A stretch of 64,000 nucleotides of DNA from Novosphingobium decolorationis (GCF_018417475.1 NZ_CP054856.1:3999001-4063000); one strand, 5' to 3'. Shown: positions 25,896 through 34,827, counted from the first letter of the stretch. Numbers and translations: made by a program. The notes: generated by a model not told the origin, from the letters alone.

Positions 25896-26039
25896 GCGAA
25901 TTAGTCGATTATCGGCGGAGGTCTGCGGTTTGTGTTGGCCTGAGCTGGGCAAGAGCGTGGGGGGTGGGCCCCGCACTATGCGACGGCGCGTGTCATTGCC
26001 GCGTTGAGCTTGGGCGTGCGGGCGGCTAAGTCCCTCGCC

Positions 26040-27722
26040 ATGGCAGACAATCACCGCGATGAGCCGCGCTCCGGCGCACCCGCCAATCCTGACCGCCGCC
26101 GCATCCTGACCGGCATGGCCACGGCGGCCGGTGCCGCCGCGCTTGGCGGGCTGGCACCTGACGACGCCGCAGCGCGCGCCTCGGCGCAGAAGAGCGGGGC
26201 GTCCCTGCCGCCCAGCGATGCCGAGCTTGCCGCGCATATCGATACGGTCGTGGTGATCTACGCGGAGAACCGCAGCTTCAACAATCTCTTTGGCGATTTT
26301 CCGGGGCTGGAGCAGCCGCTGTCCGAGGTCTCGCCCGAGCGTGCGCGCCAGCGCGACCGCGACGGCTCGGTCCTCGAAACCCTGCCCCCGATCTGGGAGG
26401 GCATGGTCCCCCACGAACAGGTGGTGGAGCATCAGGCGATCGCCATTGGCCCCGAGGATCTGCCGCCGCTGGCGAACGCGCCGTTCGTGCTCGCAACGCC
26501 CGAGGGCGACCCGCTGCCCCACGGCGTGGTGACGCGCGATCTGGTCCACGCCTTCTACAACAATCAGCTCCAGATCAACGGCGGGCGCAACGATGGCTTC
26601 GTCGCCTGGAGCGATGCGGGCGCGCTGCCCATGGGGTATTACGGCGACAACGCGGCGAACCTGCGGCTGTGGCAGATCGCGCGCGATTTCACGCTGTGCG
26701 ACAACTTCTTCATGGGCGCCTTCGGGGGCTCGTTCCTCAACCACCAGTACCTGATCGCCGCGCGCCCGCCGTTCTACCCGGACGCCGATGCGAGCCCGGC
26801 CAAGGGGCGCATCACGCAGCTGGAAGGGGAGGACCCCAAGGGCATCGTCCCCAAACAGACTGCGCAGTCACCGAAGAGCGCGATGGACGGGCCGGTGCGC
26901 TTTGTGCCCAACAGCCTCTCGCCCGATTTCTATGCGGTCAACACGATGCTGCCGCCTTTCGCGCCGACCTATGAACTGGACCCGGATCGCCCCGGCTATG
27001 CCAACGCGCAGAGCAGCCACACGCTCGTCCCGCAAAGCCATGACACCATTGGCGACGTGCTTTCCGAGAAGGGTGTGGACTGGGCCTGGTACGCGGGCGG
27101 CTGGGCCAAGGCGCTGGACGGGCAGCTCAATTCGGCCGACTTCCCCTCGCGCCCGAACTTCCAGCCGCACCATCAGCCGCTGAATTACTACACCCAGTTC
27201 GCGCCGGGTACCGAGGCCCGCGAGGTCCACCTGCGCGACGGCGGTACGGGGGAGACGGCGCGGACCAACCGCTTCCTGGCCGATGCCAAGGCGGGCACGC
27301 TGCCCAGCGTCGCGTTCTACAAGCCGCAGGGCAATCTCAACATGCACGCGGGCTATTCCGACGTCGATGCGGGCGACCGCCACATCGCCGGGATCGTCGA
27401 GGCGTTGAAAGCCTCGCCGCAGTGGGAGAGGATGCTGGTTGTCATCACCTTCGATGAGAACGGCGGCTGGTGGGACCACGTCGCGCCGCCCAGGGGCGAC
27501 CGCTGGGGGCCGGGCACGCGCATCCCTGCGCTGATCGTCAGCCCCCATGCGAAGAAGGGCGAGGTTGACCACACGATCTACGACACCGGCTCGATCGCGC
27601 GCTTCCTCACCCGCCGCTTCGGCCTGCGCAAGCTGCCCGGGCTTGTCGAGCGCGAGCAGGCAATGATTGCGGCTGGTGGCCCACCGCCAGGCGATCTGAC
27701 AGGCGCGCTGCGCTTCGGTTGA
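26040..27722 (+). CDS. Secreted AcpA/phospholipase C-family phosphoesterase
   Basis: 560 residues. A twin-arginine signal (DRRRILTGMATAAGAAALGG) predicts export of a folded enzyme. The catalytic core of the acid phosphatase/phospholipase C superfamily is visible: VVVIYAENRSFNNLFG (metal and nucleophile region), FMGAFGGSFLNHQYL, AWYAGGW and the late metal site VITFDENGGWWDHVAPP. The family cleaves phosphomonoesters or phosphodiesters outside the cytoplasm. A phosphate-scavenging role is plausible, but no Pho box was found upstream, unlike the porin and pst genes. ATG 26040 is chosen over the open frame to 26004. Confidence 0.88.
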   Translation: MADNHRDEPRSGAPANPDRRRILTGMATAAGAAALGGLAPDDAAARASAQKSGASLPPSDAELAAHIDTVVVIYAENRSFNNLFGDFPGLEQPLSEVSPERARQRDRDGSVLETLPPIWEGMVPHEQVVEHQAIAIGPEDLPPLANAPFVLATPEGDPLPHGVVTRDLVHAFYNNQLQINGGRNDGFVAWSDAGALPMGYYGDNAANLRLWQIARDFTLCDNFFMGAFGGSFLNHQYLIAARPPFYPDADASPAKGRITQLEGEDPKGIVPKQTAQSPKSAMDGPVRFVPNSLSPDFYAVNTMLPPFAPTYELDPDRPGYANAQSSHTLVPQSHDTIGDVLSEKGVDWAWYAGGWAKALDGQLNSADFPSRPNFQPHHQPLNYYTQFAPGTEAREVHLRDGGTGETARTNRFLADAKAGTLPSVAFYKPQGNLNMHAGYSDVDAGDRHIAGIVEALKASPQWERMLVVITFDENGGWWDHVAPPRGDRWGPGTRIPALIVSPHAKKGEVDHTIYDTGSIARFLTRRFGLRKLPGLVEREQAMIAAGGPPPGDLTGALRFG

Positions 27723-27740
27723 TCCCACCGGGCGGGCGGA

Positions 27741-28157
27741 TCAGTTGGAAGGATTGAGCCGCCCGGCCTCCAGGATCGGCAGGCCGCCTTCGGTCGGCAC
27801 GTAGATGATCTGCCCCTGGGACTGCTCGAGGTTCTGGATGTAGAGATAGCGCAGGTAGCCTTCGGGGCCGCCCAGGCTGTCCGCAACGATGCGGTTCGCT
27901 TCGGCGAGGCCCTTTGCGCGCTCGACTTCGGCGGCGGCTTTCAGCTTGGCGCTGTCGAGTGCGGCCTGCGCTTCGAGCACGGCGATACGGCGGTTCTGCG
28001 TTGCCTGCGCCAGTTGGGCTTCGCCGGCAACCTGGGCGTTCCAGACGCGCAGGCCATTGTAGGCGGCGCACGATCCGAGGCCTCCGCCGACGAGCACGAC
28101 GATCAGAAGAATAAGTGCCAGGCCGACCCGGATCAGGCTGTCGGACGTATGCCCCAT
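27741..28157 (-). CDS. Single-helix membrane protein resembling the tail of SPFH proteins
   Basis: 138 residues. One N-terminal transmembrane helix (VGLALILLIVVLVGGGLGS) is followed by a long coiled-coil rich in Ala, Gln and Glu (residues 40-90), then ANRIVADSLGGPEGYLRYLYIQNL and YVPTEGGLPILEAGR. This coiled-coil plus C-terminal block is typical of prohibitin/HflK-like proteins, but the SPFH domain normally between helix and coil is absent. It may be a partner or regulator of a full-length SPFH protein. Function is unknown. Confidence 0.7.
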   Translation of the reverse strand: MGHTSDSLIRVGLALILLIVVLVGGGLGSCAAYNGLRVWNAQVAGEAQLAQATQNRRIAVLEAQAALDSAKLKAAAEVERAKGLAEANRIVADSLGGPEGYLRYLYIQNLEQSQGQIIYVPTEGGLPILEAGRLNPSN

Positions 28158-28257
28158 GTGCGAACCCCTCAGTTGCTGTTAGCGCCGTGTCTAGCAGGAT
28201 GGGCGCGCTACGCCAGCGGAACCGGATCAGGGGCGTGCGATATTAAGCTTGTATTCC

Positions 28258-28731
28258 CTAGAGTTGGCCGCTCTGTGCCGCGCGGACGAGGCGGGTGAGC
28301 ACCTGGTCGAGCGCGGAAAGAAAGCGCGAGCGGTCCTGTTTGGAGAAAGGCGCAGGGCCGCCGATCTGATCGCCCCCGGCGCGTAGGTCGGCCATGATGG
28401 CGCGGGTCGCGATGGCGCCCCCGATGGAGGCCGTGGTGAAGGGCTTGCCATTGGGCGCCAGCACCTCGGCACCCGCCTTCAGACAGCGATCCGCGAGCAG
28501 GATGTCGGCGGTGATGACGACCGAGCCCTTGCCGCAGTTCTCGGCGATCCAGTCATCCGCGGCATCGAAGGCATCGCTCACGATCTGGCGCGTGACGAGG
28601 GCGCTTTGCGGAATGCGGATGATCTGGTTGGAAACGATGACGACCGGCACCTTGTAGCGGGCGGAAACCTTGTAGGTCTCCTCCTTTACGGGGCAGGCAT
28701 CGGCGTCGATCAGGATGCGCAGGGAGGTCAA
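28258..28731 (-). CDS. YaiI/YqxD family (DUF188) protein
   Basis: 157 residues of the YaiI/YqxD family, a PIN-like fold. Family blocks: ILIDADACPVKEE at the N-terminus, VVIVSNQ, VSDAFDAADDWIAENCGKGSVVITADILLADRC (split as SDAFDAADDWIAE and VVITADILLA), LAPNGKPFTTASIG, and GGPAPFSKQDRSRFLSALD at the end. The many Asp residues suggest a metal-dependent nuclease-like site, but no activity is established. It follows aroC after 16 bases on the same strand. Confidence 0.92.
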   Translation of the reverse strand: MTSLRILIDADACPVKEETYKVSARYKVPVVIVSNQIIRIPQSALVTRQIVSDAFDAADDWIAENCGKGSVVITADILLADRCLKAGAEVLAPNGKPFTTASIGGAIATRAIMADLRAGGDQIGGPAPFSKQDRSRFLSALDQVLTRLVRAAQSGQL

Positions 28732-28747
28732 ACCGGAAGAACCTGCC

Positions 28748-29860
28748 TTAGCCGCACTGCCCGCGCTGGAGCAGCTTGTGGTCGGCCAGCACCAGCGCCA
28801 TCATCGCCTCGACCACGGGGACGCCGCGAATGCCGACGCAGGGGTCGTGGCGGCCCTTGGTGAAGAGTTCAGTCGCCTCGCGCTCGCCCTTTTCGTTGGG
28901 GCGGGTCACGGTGGGCTGGGGGGTGAGGATCGAGCTGGTCGGTTTGAAGGCGACGCGGCAGGTCACCGGCTGGCCGGTCGAGATGCCCCCCGCAATGCCG
29001 CCCGCGTGGTTCGCCAGGAACTCGGGCGCGCCATCGGGGCCGGTCTCGGTGTTGGGGCGCATCGGGTCGGCGTTGCCTTCCCCGGTCAGGCGCGCGGCGG
29101 CAAAGCCATCGCCGATTTCCACGCCCTTGACCGCGTTGATGCCCATCATGGCGGCGGCAAGGTCGGCGTCGAGCTTGCCGTAGAGCGGGGCGCCCCAGCC
29201 TGCAGGCACGCCGCTGGCGTAGCATTCGACCACCGCGCCGACTGACGATCCGCTCTTGCGGGCATCATCGACAATCGCTTCCCAGCGCTTGGCTGCGGCC
29301 GGGTCCGGGCAGAAGAAGGGGTTGTTGCCGATCTCTTCCAGATCAAAGTTCGCCGGATCGATAAGGTCGCCGCCAATCTCCGAGACATAGGCAACGATGG
29401 TGACTTCGGGGATGACGAGGCGGGCGACCGCGCCGGCGGCGACGCGGCTGGCGGTCTCGCGCGCCGAGGAACGTCCGCCGCCCCGGTAGTCGCGAAAGCC
29501 GTACTTGGCGTCATAGGCATAGTCGGCATGGCCCGGGCGATAGGCGCGTGCGACGTCCGAATAGTCCTTCGAGCGCTGGTCGACGTTCTCGATCATCAGG
29601 CTGATCGGGGTGCCGGTGGTGCGCTGCACGCCGTCGGGTGCCTCGAACACGCCCGAAAGGATGCGGACCGCGTCGGGCTCCTTGCGCTGCGTGGTGAACT
29701 TGCTCGTCCCCGGACGGCGCGCGTCGAGGAAAGGCTGCACCACGCTCTCGTCCAGGGCGAGGCCCGGGGGGCACCCGTCAACGACGGCGCCGATGGCGGG
29801 CCCGTGGCTTTCGCCCCAGGTGGTGAATCGGAACAGGCGGCCAAACGTGTTTACGGACAT
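28748..29860 (-). CDS. aroC: Chorismate synthase
   Basis: The last step of the shikimate pathway, converting EPSP to chorismate with reduced FMN. Family signatures: [59 protein letters not shown], and [22 protein letters not shown] near the C-terminus. The protein has 370 residues from ATG 29860; the open frame reaches 29881. It is divergent from the small monooxygenase-fold gene, with 83 bases between. Confidence 0.97.
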   Translation of the reverse strand: MSVNTFGRLFRFTTWGESHGPAIGAVVDGCPPGLALDESVVQPFLDARRPGTSKFTTQRKEPDAVRILSGVFEAPDGVQRTTGTPISLMIENVDQRSKDYSDVARAYRPGHADYAYDAKYGFRDYRGGGRSSARETASRVAAGAVARLVIPEVTIVAYVSEIGGDLIDPANFDLEEIGNNPFFCPDPAAAKRWEAIVDDARKSGSSVGAVVECYASGVPAGWGAPLYGKLDADLAAAMMGINAVKGVEIGDGFAAARLTGEGNADPMRPNTETGPDGAPEFLANHAGGIAGGISTGQPVTCRVAFKPTSSILTPQPTVTRPNEKGEREATELFTKGRHDPCVGIRGVPVVEAMMALVLADHKLLQRGQCG

Positions 29861-29889
29861 AGCGGGCGCTTTGTCGCGCAACGCATCGT

Positions 29890-29917
29890 TTGTCCAGTAT
29901 TAGCGCTTGCATACGAT
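29890..29917 (+). promoter_or_regulatory. Candidate sigma70 promoter for the 29944 gene
   Basis: TTGTCC, a 16-base spacer, then TACGAT, giving a start about 20 bases upstream of the ATG at 29944. Confidence 0.35.
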
Positions 29918-29943
29918 TGTTGCGGGCCCCATCTCGGGCCGCG

Positions 29944-30261
29944 ATGTTTCTTGTCGTCTTCCGCAACCGCAAACGCGCCGATATCGATAGCGTGGCTTAC
30001 GCGCGCGATGCCGCCGCGATGGAGGATCTGGCGCGCCGCCAACCCGGCTTCCTTGCCTTCAAGAGCTATACCTCCGAGGATGGCGAGGTCGTGGCGCTCT
30101 CCGAATGGGCAGACGAAGCGGCCGCACGTGCCTGGGGGCGTCAGGCCGAACATGCGCGGGTGCAGGGCGAGGGACGCCATCGTTACTATCAGAGCTATAC
30201 CCTCTTCGCGTGCGATTCGCCGCGAACCCATGAATTCGAGAACAAGGAGGCCCCCTCGTGA
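29944..30261 (+). CDS. Antibiotic-biosynthesis-monooxygenase-fold (ABM) protein
   Basis: A 105-residue single ABM domain: FLVVFRNRKRADIDSVAY, ARDAAAMEDLARRQPGFLAFKSY, EVVALSEWADEAAARAWGRQAEHARVQ (in parts: VVALSEWADE, AWGRQAEH), and YYQSYTLFAC. Such small dimeric ferredoxin-like proteins include cofactor-free oxygenases and heme-degrading enzymes, but many have no known activity. It ends in a GTGA overlap with the ArsC-like gene. Confidence 0.82.
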   Translation: MFLVVFRNRKRADIDSVAYARDAAAMEDLARRQPGFLAFKSYTSEDGEVVALSEWADEAAARAWGRQAEHARVQGEGRHRYYQSYTLFACDSPRTHEFENKEAPS

Positions 30262-30605
30262 GCCTTGAAGTCTACGGCATTCCCAACTGCGACACCGTGA
30301 AGAAGGCCCGCAAGTGGCTTGAGGCGCGGGACATCGAATACACCTTCCACGACTACAAGAAGGAAGGGGCCGATCCGCAGAAGCTGGCCGCCTGGGTCGA
30401 GGCCGAGGGCGTCGAGACGGTCCTCAACACGCGCGGGACGACCTTCCGCAAGCTGTCGGACGAGGACAAGGCCGATATCGACGCGGCCAAGGCGGTGCGG
30501 ATCATGGCCGAGCACACCAGCACCATCAAGCGCCCGGTCGTCGAGCACGCCAAGGGTATCCTGGTCGGCTTCAACCAGATGCAGTGGGAAGCCGTTCTGA
30601 AGTGA
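30258..30605 (+). CDS. ArsC/Spx-like protein (YffB type)
   Basis: 115 residues with a thioredoxin-like fold. The conserved Cys11 sits in YGIPNCDTVKKARKWLE. FHDYKKEGADPQKLAAWVE, TVLNTRGTTFRKL and the C-terminal IKRPVVEHAKGILVGF match the YffB/ArsC family. Arsenate reduction is not implied: the sequence fits the glutathione-dependent YffB branch better, and no arsenic genes are near. The GTG start overlaps the previous gene. Confidence 0.88.
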   Translation: MSLEVYGIPNCDTVKKARKWLEARDIEYTFHDYKKEGADPQKLAAWVEAEGVETVLNTRGTTFRKLSDEDKADIDAAKAVRIMAEHTSTIKRPVVEHAKGILVGFNQMQWEAVLK

Positions 30606-30634
30606 ATGAAGTTTAACAGTCGGAAGGAGCAGGT

Positions 30635-30749
30635 CCGAGGGCCATCGCCCTCGGGCTCCCCAAACTGTCGGGCTCACCTGTGTCGCGCCGCGGTGTTCGA
30701 GAAAGGTGAGGTTGCCGATTGTGGGGTCAAGGGGCGATGGCCCCTTGAA
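30635..30749 (+). repeat. Paired-hairpin intergenic repeat, copy C
   Basis: It begins CCGAGGGC-CATC-GCCCTCGG and ends CAAGGGGC-GATG-GCCCCTTG, with the closing pair C-G in place of T-A in copies B and D. An internal stem, CTCACC with GGTGAG, is available, and GAGGTTGCCGATT is shared exactly with copy D. It lies between the converging ArsC-like gene and the transporter gene. Confidence 0.88.
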
Positions 30750-30763
30750 AATCTACTTCTTTT

Positions 30764-31972
30764 TCAACCCTCGACCGAAGTCCCGAACAGCGCAGCGGCC
30801 AGGCCAAGCACGGTCAACGCCCCGAACCCGGCAATGCGTAAAGGCCCGGTGCCCGCCGTGCGCGAACGGATCGCGGCGAGGGCGGACTGGATCGCGTAGT
30901 AGAGCGCAAAGGCGCGGCTGGCGAAGCTGACGATCTCGAAGACATCGGCCAGCCAGGTGAGGGCAAGCCCCGAAGCGATCAGCAGGACATAGGTGGGCTT
31001 CATGCCAAAGCGCTGGTGCGTGAGTTCGGCGACGAGCCCGCCCGAGCCGTTGGTGTCGGCCACCGCGGCGCTGAACTGGGCGCTTAGCGCTGCGAGGATC
31101 AGCAGCGGCCCCAGGATTGCCGAGACGGTGCGCATCATGTCGATGATCGCGGTTTCGCTGAGTTCGAAGCTGCCACTGCGAAAGCTCATGGCCAGGAGCA
31201 CGACGTAGGCCATGTAGATGGCGCTGGCGATTGCCTGGGCCAGCTTCATCGACCGCTGGCGTTCTGTGGCGGTATAGTGATCGCCCAGGTAGCGCGAGGT
31301 CTCGAAGCCCTGCACCGTGACTATGAGGCCGAACATCAGCTGCAGGGCAGGCCAGGGCGCGAGTGTCATGCCGCTGCGCGTGACCGTGCCGGTCTCCCAC
31401 TCGATCCCGGCGTGGACGCACAGCGCGCCGATGAGGGCGGCGATGATGATGAGCTTGACCGAGACAGTCAGCTGCTCGAGCCTTTCGAGGAGGGAAAAAC
31501 CCTTGGTGAGGCCCGACAGAAGGATCAGCGCATAGGCCCCCGTGGTGATGAGCCGCGCGAGCATGTCGGAAGGCGCGCCGAAGATGCGCGCGGCGAAGGC
31601 GCCGAAGAGGTTGAGATAGTAGGCAACCGAGATCACGTAGGCGAAGGCGAGCGCCCAGCTGGAGATGCGCTCCAGCCCGGTCGAGAGCGGGGTCTCGTGC
31701 GCGCCCTCGTCCAGACGGGCGATGTTGGTGCGGATCGCCGCGCCGAAGAGGTAGCCCGCGAGGCACAGCAGGGCCATCGCCGCGATGCCCCAGGTGCCGA
31801 AGCTGTCAGTCAGGATCGGCCCGAGGATCAGGAACCCGCTGCCGATGATGGAGGCCAGCGGCGTGATCCCGGCGCGCCACAGCCGGGCGCGCGACAAACG
31901 CGGCCAGGCGAGCAGCGCAGCGGTGCCGAGCCCCGCAAGCGCGAGGGCGATCTCAATGCCAAGCTGGCCCAT
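30764..31972 (-). CDS. APC-superfamily-type transporter of unknown substrate
   Basis: 402 residues with about 11 hydrophobic helices. ITPLASIIGSGFLILGPIL near the N-terminus resembles the unwound first helix of the LeuT/APC fold (Gly-Ser-Gly). VQGFETSRYLGDHYTATER matches the helix-6 region of amino-acid permeases. Substrate is not identifiable. It ends 11 bases after ubiG on the minus strand (ubiG is transcribed first), but a metabolic link is not evident. Confidence 0.7.
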   Translation of the reverse strand: MGQLGIEIALALAGLGTAALLAWPRLSRARLWRAGITPLASIIGSGFLILGPILTDSFGTWGIAAMALLCLAGYLFGAAIRTNIARLDEGAHETPLSTGLERISSWALAFAYVISVAYYLNLFGAFAARIFGAPSDMLARLITTGAYALILLSGLTKGFSLLERLEQLTVSVKLIIIAALIGALCVHAGIEWETGTVTRSGMTLAPWPALQLMFGLIVTVQGFETSRYLGDHYTATERQRSMKLAQAIASAIYMAYVVLLAMSFRSGSFELSETAIIDMMRTVSAILGPLLILAALSAQFSAAVADTNGSGGLVAELTHQRFGMKPTYVLLIASGLALTWLADVFEIVSFASRAFALYYAIQSALAAIRSRTAGTGPLRIAGFGALTVLGLAAALFGTSVEG

Positions 31973-31983
31973 GTGTGCCGGGT

Positions 31984-32769
31984 TCAGTCCTCGGACGCAC
32001 CCGCGCGGCGCGCGGTCACGATGAAGTTGAGCGAAAGATCCTCGGAGAGGTGGAGCCCGCGCGTCGGTGACCAGGAGATCCCGGTGGGCTCACCCAGTGC
32101 CAGGCCCGCCTGTGTGGCAAGCTCGGTCAGTTCCTCGAAGGTGGGGAAGGCCGACCAGTCGTGCGTGCCGCGCGGGACCATGCCGAGCCGCTCGGCGCCC
32201 TCGACCAGCAGCAGGCGCGAGAGCGCACTGCGGTTGGGGGCCGAGAGGATCATCAGGCCGTCCTCGGCAAGCGTGGCGGCAAGGCCTTTGAGGAACGCGG
32301 CCTTGTCGGCGACATGCTCGATCACCTCGAGCGAGCAGACGAGGTCGTAGCCCGCAAGGCCCAGGCTGGAGAGCTCACCGCAGCGATAGTCGATGGCCAG
32401 GCCCGAAGCCTCGGCGTGGGCACTGGCGGCCGCGATGTTCTCGGGCGCGGCGTCGACGCCGGTGACTTGGCCGCCCAGGCGCGCGAGCGGTTCGCACAGC
32501 AGGCCCGCTCCGCATCCGGCGTCGAGCACGCGGCGTCCGGCCAGAGGCTTGAGCGCGCGCGAATCGCCTCCGAAATGCGCATCGATCGCCTTGCGAATGA
32601 AGCCAAGGCGCACCGGATTGAGCTTGTGCAACATGGCTGAGGATCCCTTGTGATCCCACCATTCCGCGGCCATCGCGCCGAAGTGGGCGGCTTCCTCGGG
32701 GCGGATCGTTGCCGGAGTGGGCGCAGCCGGATTCGCCTGCTCGGGCGCACGGGGAGTTGCATTGTTCAT
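31984..32769 (-). CDS. ubiG: Ubiquinone biosynthesis O-methyltransferase UbiG
   Basis: UbiG performs both O-methylations of ubiquinone synthesis. The N-terminal helix reads HFGAMAAEWWDHKGSSAMLHKLNPVRL, a UbiG signature quoted in parts as FGAMAAEWWD and LHKLNPVRL. The SAM motif is VLDAGCGAGLLCEPLARLG, followed by TGVDAAPENIAAA and CSLEVIEHVADKAAFL. The protein has 261 residues. It is divergent from lysC. ubiE and ubiB lie 23 kb away, so the ubiquinone genes are not in one operon. Confidence 0.95.
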   Translation of the reverse strand: MNNATPRAPEQANPAAPTPATIRPEEAAHFGAMAAEWWDHKGSSAMLHKLNPVRLGFIRKAIDAHFGGDSRALKPLAGRRVLDAGCGAGLLCEPLARLGGQVTGVDAAPENIAAASAHAEASGLAIDYRCGELSSLGLAGYDLVCSLEVIEHVADKAAFLKGLAATLAEDGLMILSAPNRSALSRLLLVEGAERLGMVPRGTHDWSAFPTFEELTELATQAGLALGEPTGISWSPTRGLHLSEDLSLNFIVTARRAGASED

Positions 32770-32873
32770 AAGACCCCCCTAACAGCGCGCCCGAACCTTA
32801 TCCATATTGCGCGTCGATTGAAATTTTCGCAAACCGCCGCGCAATCCCCTTTTTTGACGGGAGCACTGACACC

Positions 32874-34133
32874 TTGGCCCGTATCGTGATGAAATTCGGC
32901 GGCACCTCCATGGCCGGCACCGAGCGAATCCGGCGCGTGGCGGGTATTGTCAAACGCCAGCAGGAAGCCGGGCACGAAGTGGCCGTGGTTGTCTCTGCCA
33001 TGGCGGGCGAGACCGACCGGCTGGTGAACTTCTGCCGCGAAGCCAATGCGCTCTATGACCCGGCCGAGTACGACGTGGTCGTCTCCTCGGGTGAGCAGGT
33101 GACCTCGGGTCTTCTCGCGCTGACGCTGCAGTCGATGGGCTGCAAGGCGCGTTCGTGGCTGGGCTGGCAGGCGCCGATCAAGACCGACGACGCCCACGCC
33201 AAGGCCCGCATCGAGGAAATCGATCCCGAAGGCGTGCTCGCCTCGATGGCCTCGGGTGAGATCGCCGTGTTCCCGGGCTTCCAGGGCGTTTCGCCTGACG
33301 GGCGCGTGACCACGCTTGGCCGCGGCGGTTCGGACACCTCGGCGGTCGCGGTTGCCGCGGCCATCGGCGCGGACCGCTGCGATATCTACACCGACGTTGA
33401 CGGGGTCTACACCACCGACCCGCGCATCGTTGCCAAGGCCCGCAAGCTGCCGCTCGTGACCTACGAGGAAATGCTCGAACTCGCCTCTGTCGGCTCGAAG
33501 GTGCTGCAGACCCGCTCGGTCTCGCTCGCCATGAAGGAAAACGTGCGCGTGCAGGTGCTCTCCTCGTTCATCGACGAGAACGCCCCCCCGGCGGACGACC
33601 TGCCCGGCACGATGATTGTCAGCGATGAAGAATTGGAAGAAAGCGACATGGAACGCCAGCTGATCACCGGTATCGCCGCCGACAAGAACGAGGCGAAGGT
33701 TACCCTTACCCGCGTGCCCGACCGTCCGGGCGCGGTGGCCTCGATCTTCACCCCGCTTGCCGAGGCGAACATCAACGTCGACATGATCATCCAGAACGTG
33801 GCGAAGGAAAAGGGCGAGACCGACGTCACCTTCACCGCGCCGATGGCCGATCTTGCACGTACGCTGGCCATGCTCGAAGAGCGCAAGGAGCAGATCGGCT
33901 TCTACCGCCTGATCTCGAACGACAGCGTCGCCAAGATCTCGGTCGTGGGCGTGGGCATGCGCAGCCATGCGGGCGTTGCGGCGACCATGTTCAAGACGCT
34001 GGCGGATCGCGGCATCAACATCCAGGCGATCACCACCAGCGAGATCAAGGTCTCGGTGCTGATCGACGCCGACGAGACCGAACTGGCTGTGCGCGTGCTG
34101 CACTCCGCCTATGGGCTCGACGCCAAGGGTTGA
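32874..34133 (+). CDS. lysC: Aspartate kinase
   Basis: The first step of the aspartate pathway to lysine, threonine and methionine. The kinase domain opens ARIVMKFGGTSMAG and includes GRGGSDTSAVAVAAAIGAD and YTDVDGVYTTDPRI. Two ACT domains follow from about residue 265: VTLTRVPDRPGAVASIFTPLAEANINVDMI is the first (quoted as VPDRPGAVASIF), and ISVVGVGMRSHAGVAATMF starts the second, so feedback control is expected. The 419 residues start at TTG 32874, which gives the family N-terminus; ATG 32889 would remove five residues. No riboswitch is visible upstream. Confidence 0.95.
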   Translation: MARIVMKFGGTSMAGTERIRRVAGIVKRQQEAGHEVAVVVSAMAGETDRLVNFCREANALYDPAEYDVVVSSGEQVTSGLLALTLQSMGCKARSWLGWQAPIKTDDAHAKARIEEIDPEGVLASMASGEIAVFPGFQGVSPDGRVTTLGRGGSDTSAVAVAAAIGADRCDIYTDVDGVYTTDPRIVAKARKLPLVTYEEMLELASVGSKVLQTRSVSLAMKENVRVQVLSSFIDENAPPADDLPGTMIVSDEELEESDMERQLITGIAADKNEAKVTLTRVPDRPGAVASIFTPLAEANINVDMIIQNVAKEKGETDVTFTAPMADLARTLAMLEERKEQIGFYRLISNDSVAKISVVGVGMRSHAGVAATMFKTLADRGINIQAITTSEIKVSVLIDADETELAVRVLHSAYGLDAKG

Positions 34134-34181
34134 TCCCAGGCCCCGGCTGCGGCCGGAGCGACATCGCATTGCAAGCGGCTC

Positions 34182-34206
34182 GGAAGGCTCCTTGAAGGAG
34201 TTTTCC
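34182..34206 (+). terminator. Terminator hairpin after lysC
   Basis: GGAAGGCTCCT-TGA-AGGAGTTTTCC, 11 pairs including two G-U, 49 bases after the lysC stop. It lies just before the converging DUF2239 gene. Confidence 0.6.
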
Positions 34207-34226
34207 GGGCCGTTTGCGTGTGGGCG

Positions 34227-34775
34227 TCAGGCGAGATCATCCTCGCGGACCCGGGCCAGTGTGACGAGATAGGTGTGCACGTCCACCGGCCATCCTGCCA
34301 CGGCCTCGCCAAAGGCGGCCATGTCGCCCGCAAAGAGCTGGCGCGCCGCGTCCTCGAACCCGGGGTAGTCTCCGGCAAGAGCCGACATCGCGCGGTAGCA
34401 GCGCTCTTGCGCGGTGCGCTGGGCCGTGCGTCCGCCATCGGCCCGCCGCGCCTCATCGACAAGCCGGCGTAGCGCCTGCGAAGCGCCGCCCGGCTGGCGC
34501 GCGAGCCAGTCCCAGTGGCGCGGCAGCAGCGTAACTTCGCGGGCGGTGACGCCCAGGCGTGGCCGGCCGCGTCTGCGCGGTGGTTGCGGCTCCTCCGGGG
34601 CAGGCTGCGCGGTATCCCGCCAGTCGAGATCGACCACCCGGCCGCTGGCGTCCTCGAACACCAGGACCCCGGTTGGGTCGGCGCGAAGTTCACGAACAAG
34701 CTGGGCGCGGGTGCCTGTGGTCAGGCGCGTGCCCTCGCGAAAGGCGGTGCAGGTATCGGCGGGCAATGGGTTCAT
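34227..34775 (-). CDS. DUF2239 family protein
   Basis: 182 residues. The N-terminal part (TAFREGTRLTTGT, LVFEDASGRVVDLDWR) is followed by a Pro/Arg linker (PPRRRGRPRLG) and the highly conserved VTLLPRHWDWLARQPGGASQALRRLVDEAR. The C-terminal part is helical (ALAGDYPGFEDAARQLFAGD). This is the DUF2239 family, of unknown function. RGRPRLG resembles an AT-hook, so DNA binding is possible. It is divergent from a GIY-YIG gene, with shared repeats between them. Confidence 0.88.
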   Translation of the reverse strand: MNPLPADTCTAFREGTRLTTGTRAQLVRELRADPTGVLVFEDASGRVVDLDWRDTAQPAPEEPQPPRRRGRPRLGVTAREVTLLPRHWDWLARQPGGASQALRRLVDEARRADGGRTAQRTAQERCYRAMSALAGDYPGFEDAARQLFAGDMAAFGEAVAGWPVDVHTYLVTLARVREDDLA

Positions 34776-34782
34776 GATTTTG

Positions 34783-34827
34783 CCCGGGTAAATTGATCTG
34801 GGGTCTCGGTCAATATATCCGGGTAAA
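34783..34827. promoter_or_regulatory. Two CCGGGTAAA repeats in the DUF2239 / GIY-YIG divergent promoter
   Basis: CCCGGGTAAA at 34783-34792 and TCCGGGTAAA at 34818-34827, 35 bases apart, both followed by an A/T-rich step ending in TGAT. The 83-base divergent gap has only these. A shared operator for both genes is the simplest reading. Confidence 0.5.

Noticed and set aside
25771..26039. OxyR site upstream of ahpC
   Set aside because: An ATAG-like tetramer occurs, but the following tetramers at 11-base steps do not match the OxyR consensus.
25771..26039. Pho box before the AcpA-like phosphatase
   Set aside because: A single TGTCAT occurs near 25991, without a second heptamer at 11-base spacing.
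30258..30605. Arsenate reductase of an arsenic resistance locus
   Set aside because: The protein belongs to the ArsC/YffB branch, and no arsB, arsH or arsR gene is nearby.
32770..32873. Lysine riboswitch before lysC
   Set aside because: The gap is only 104 bases and shows no conserved riboswitch core.
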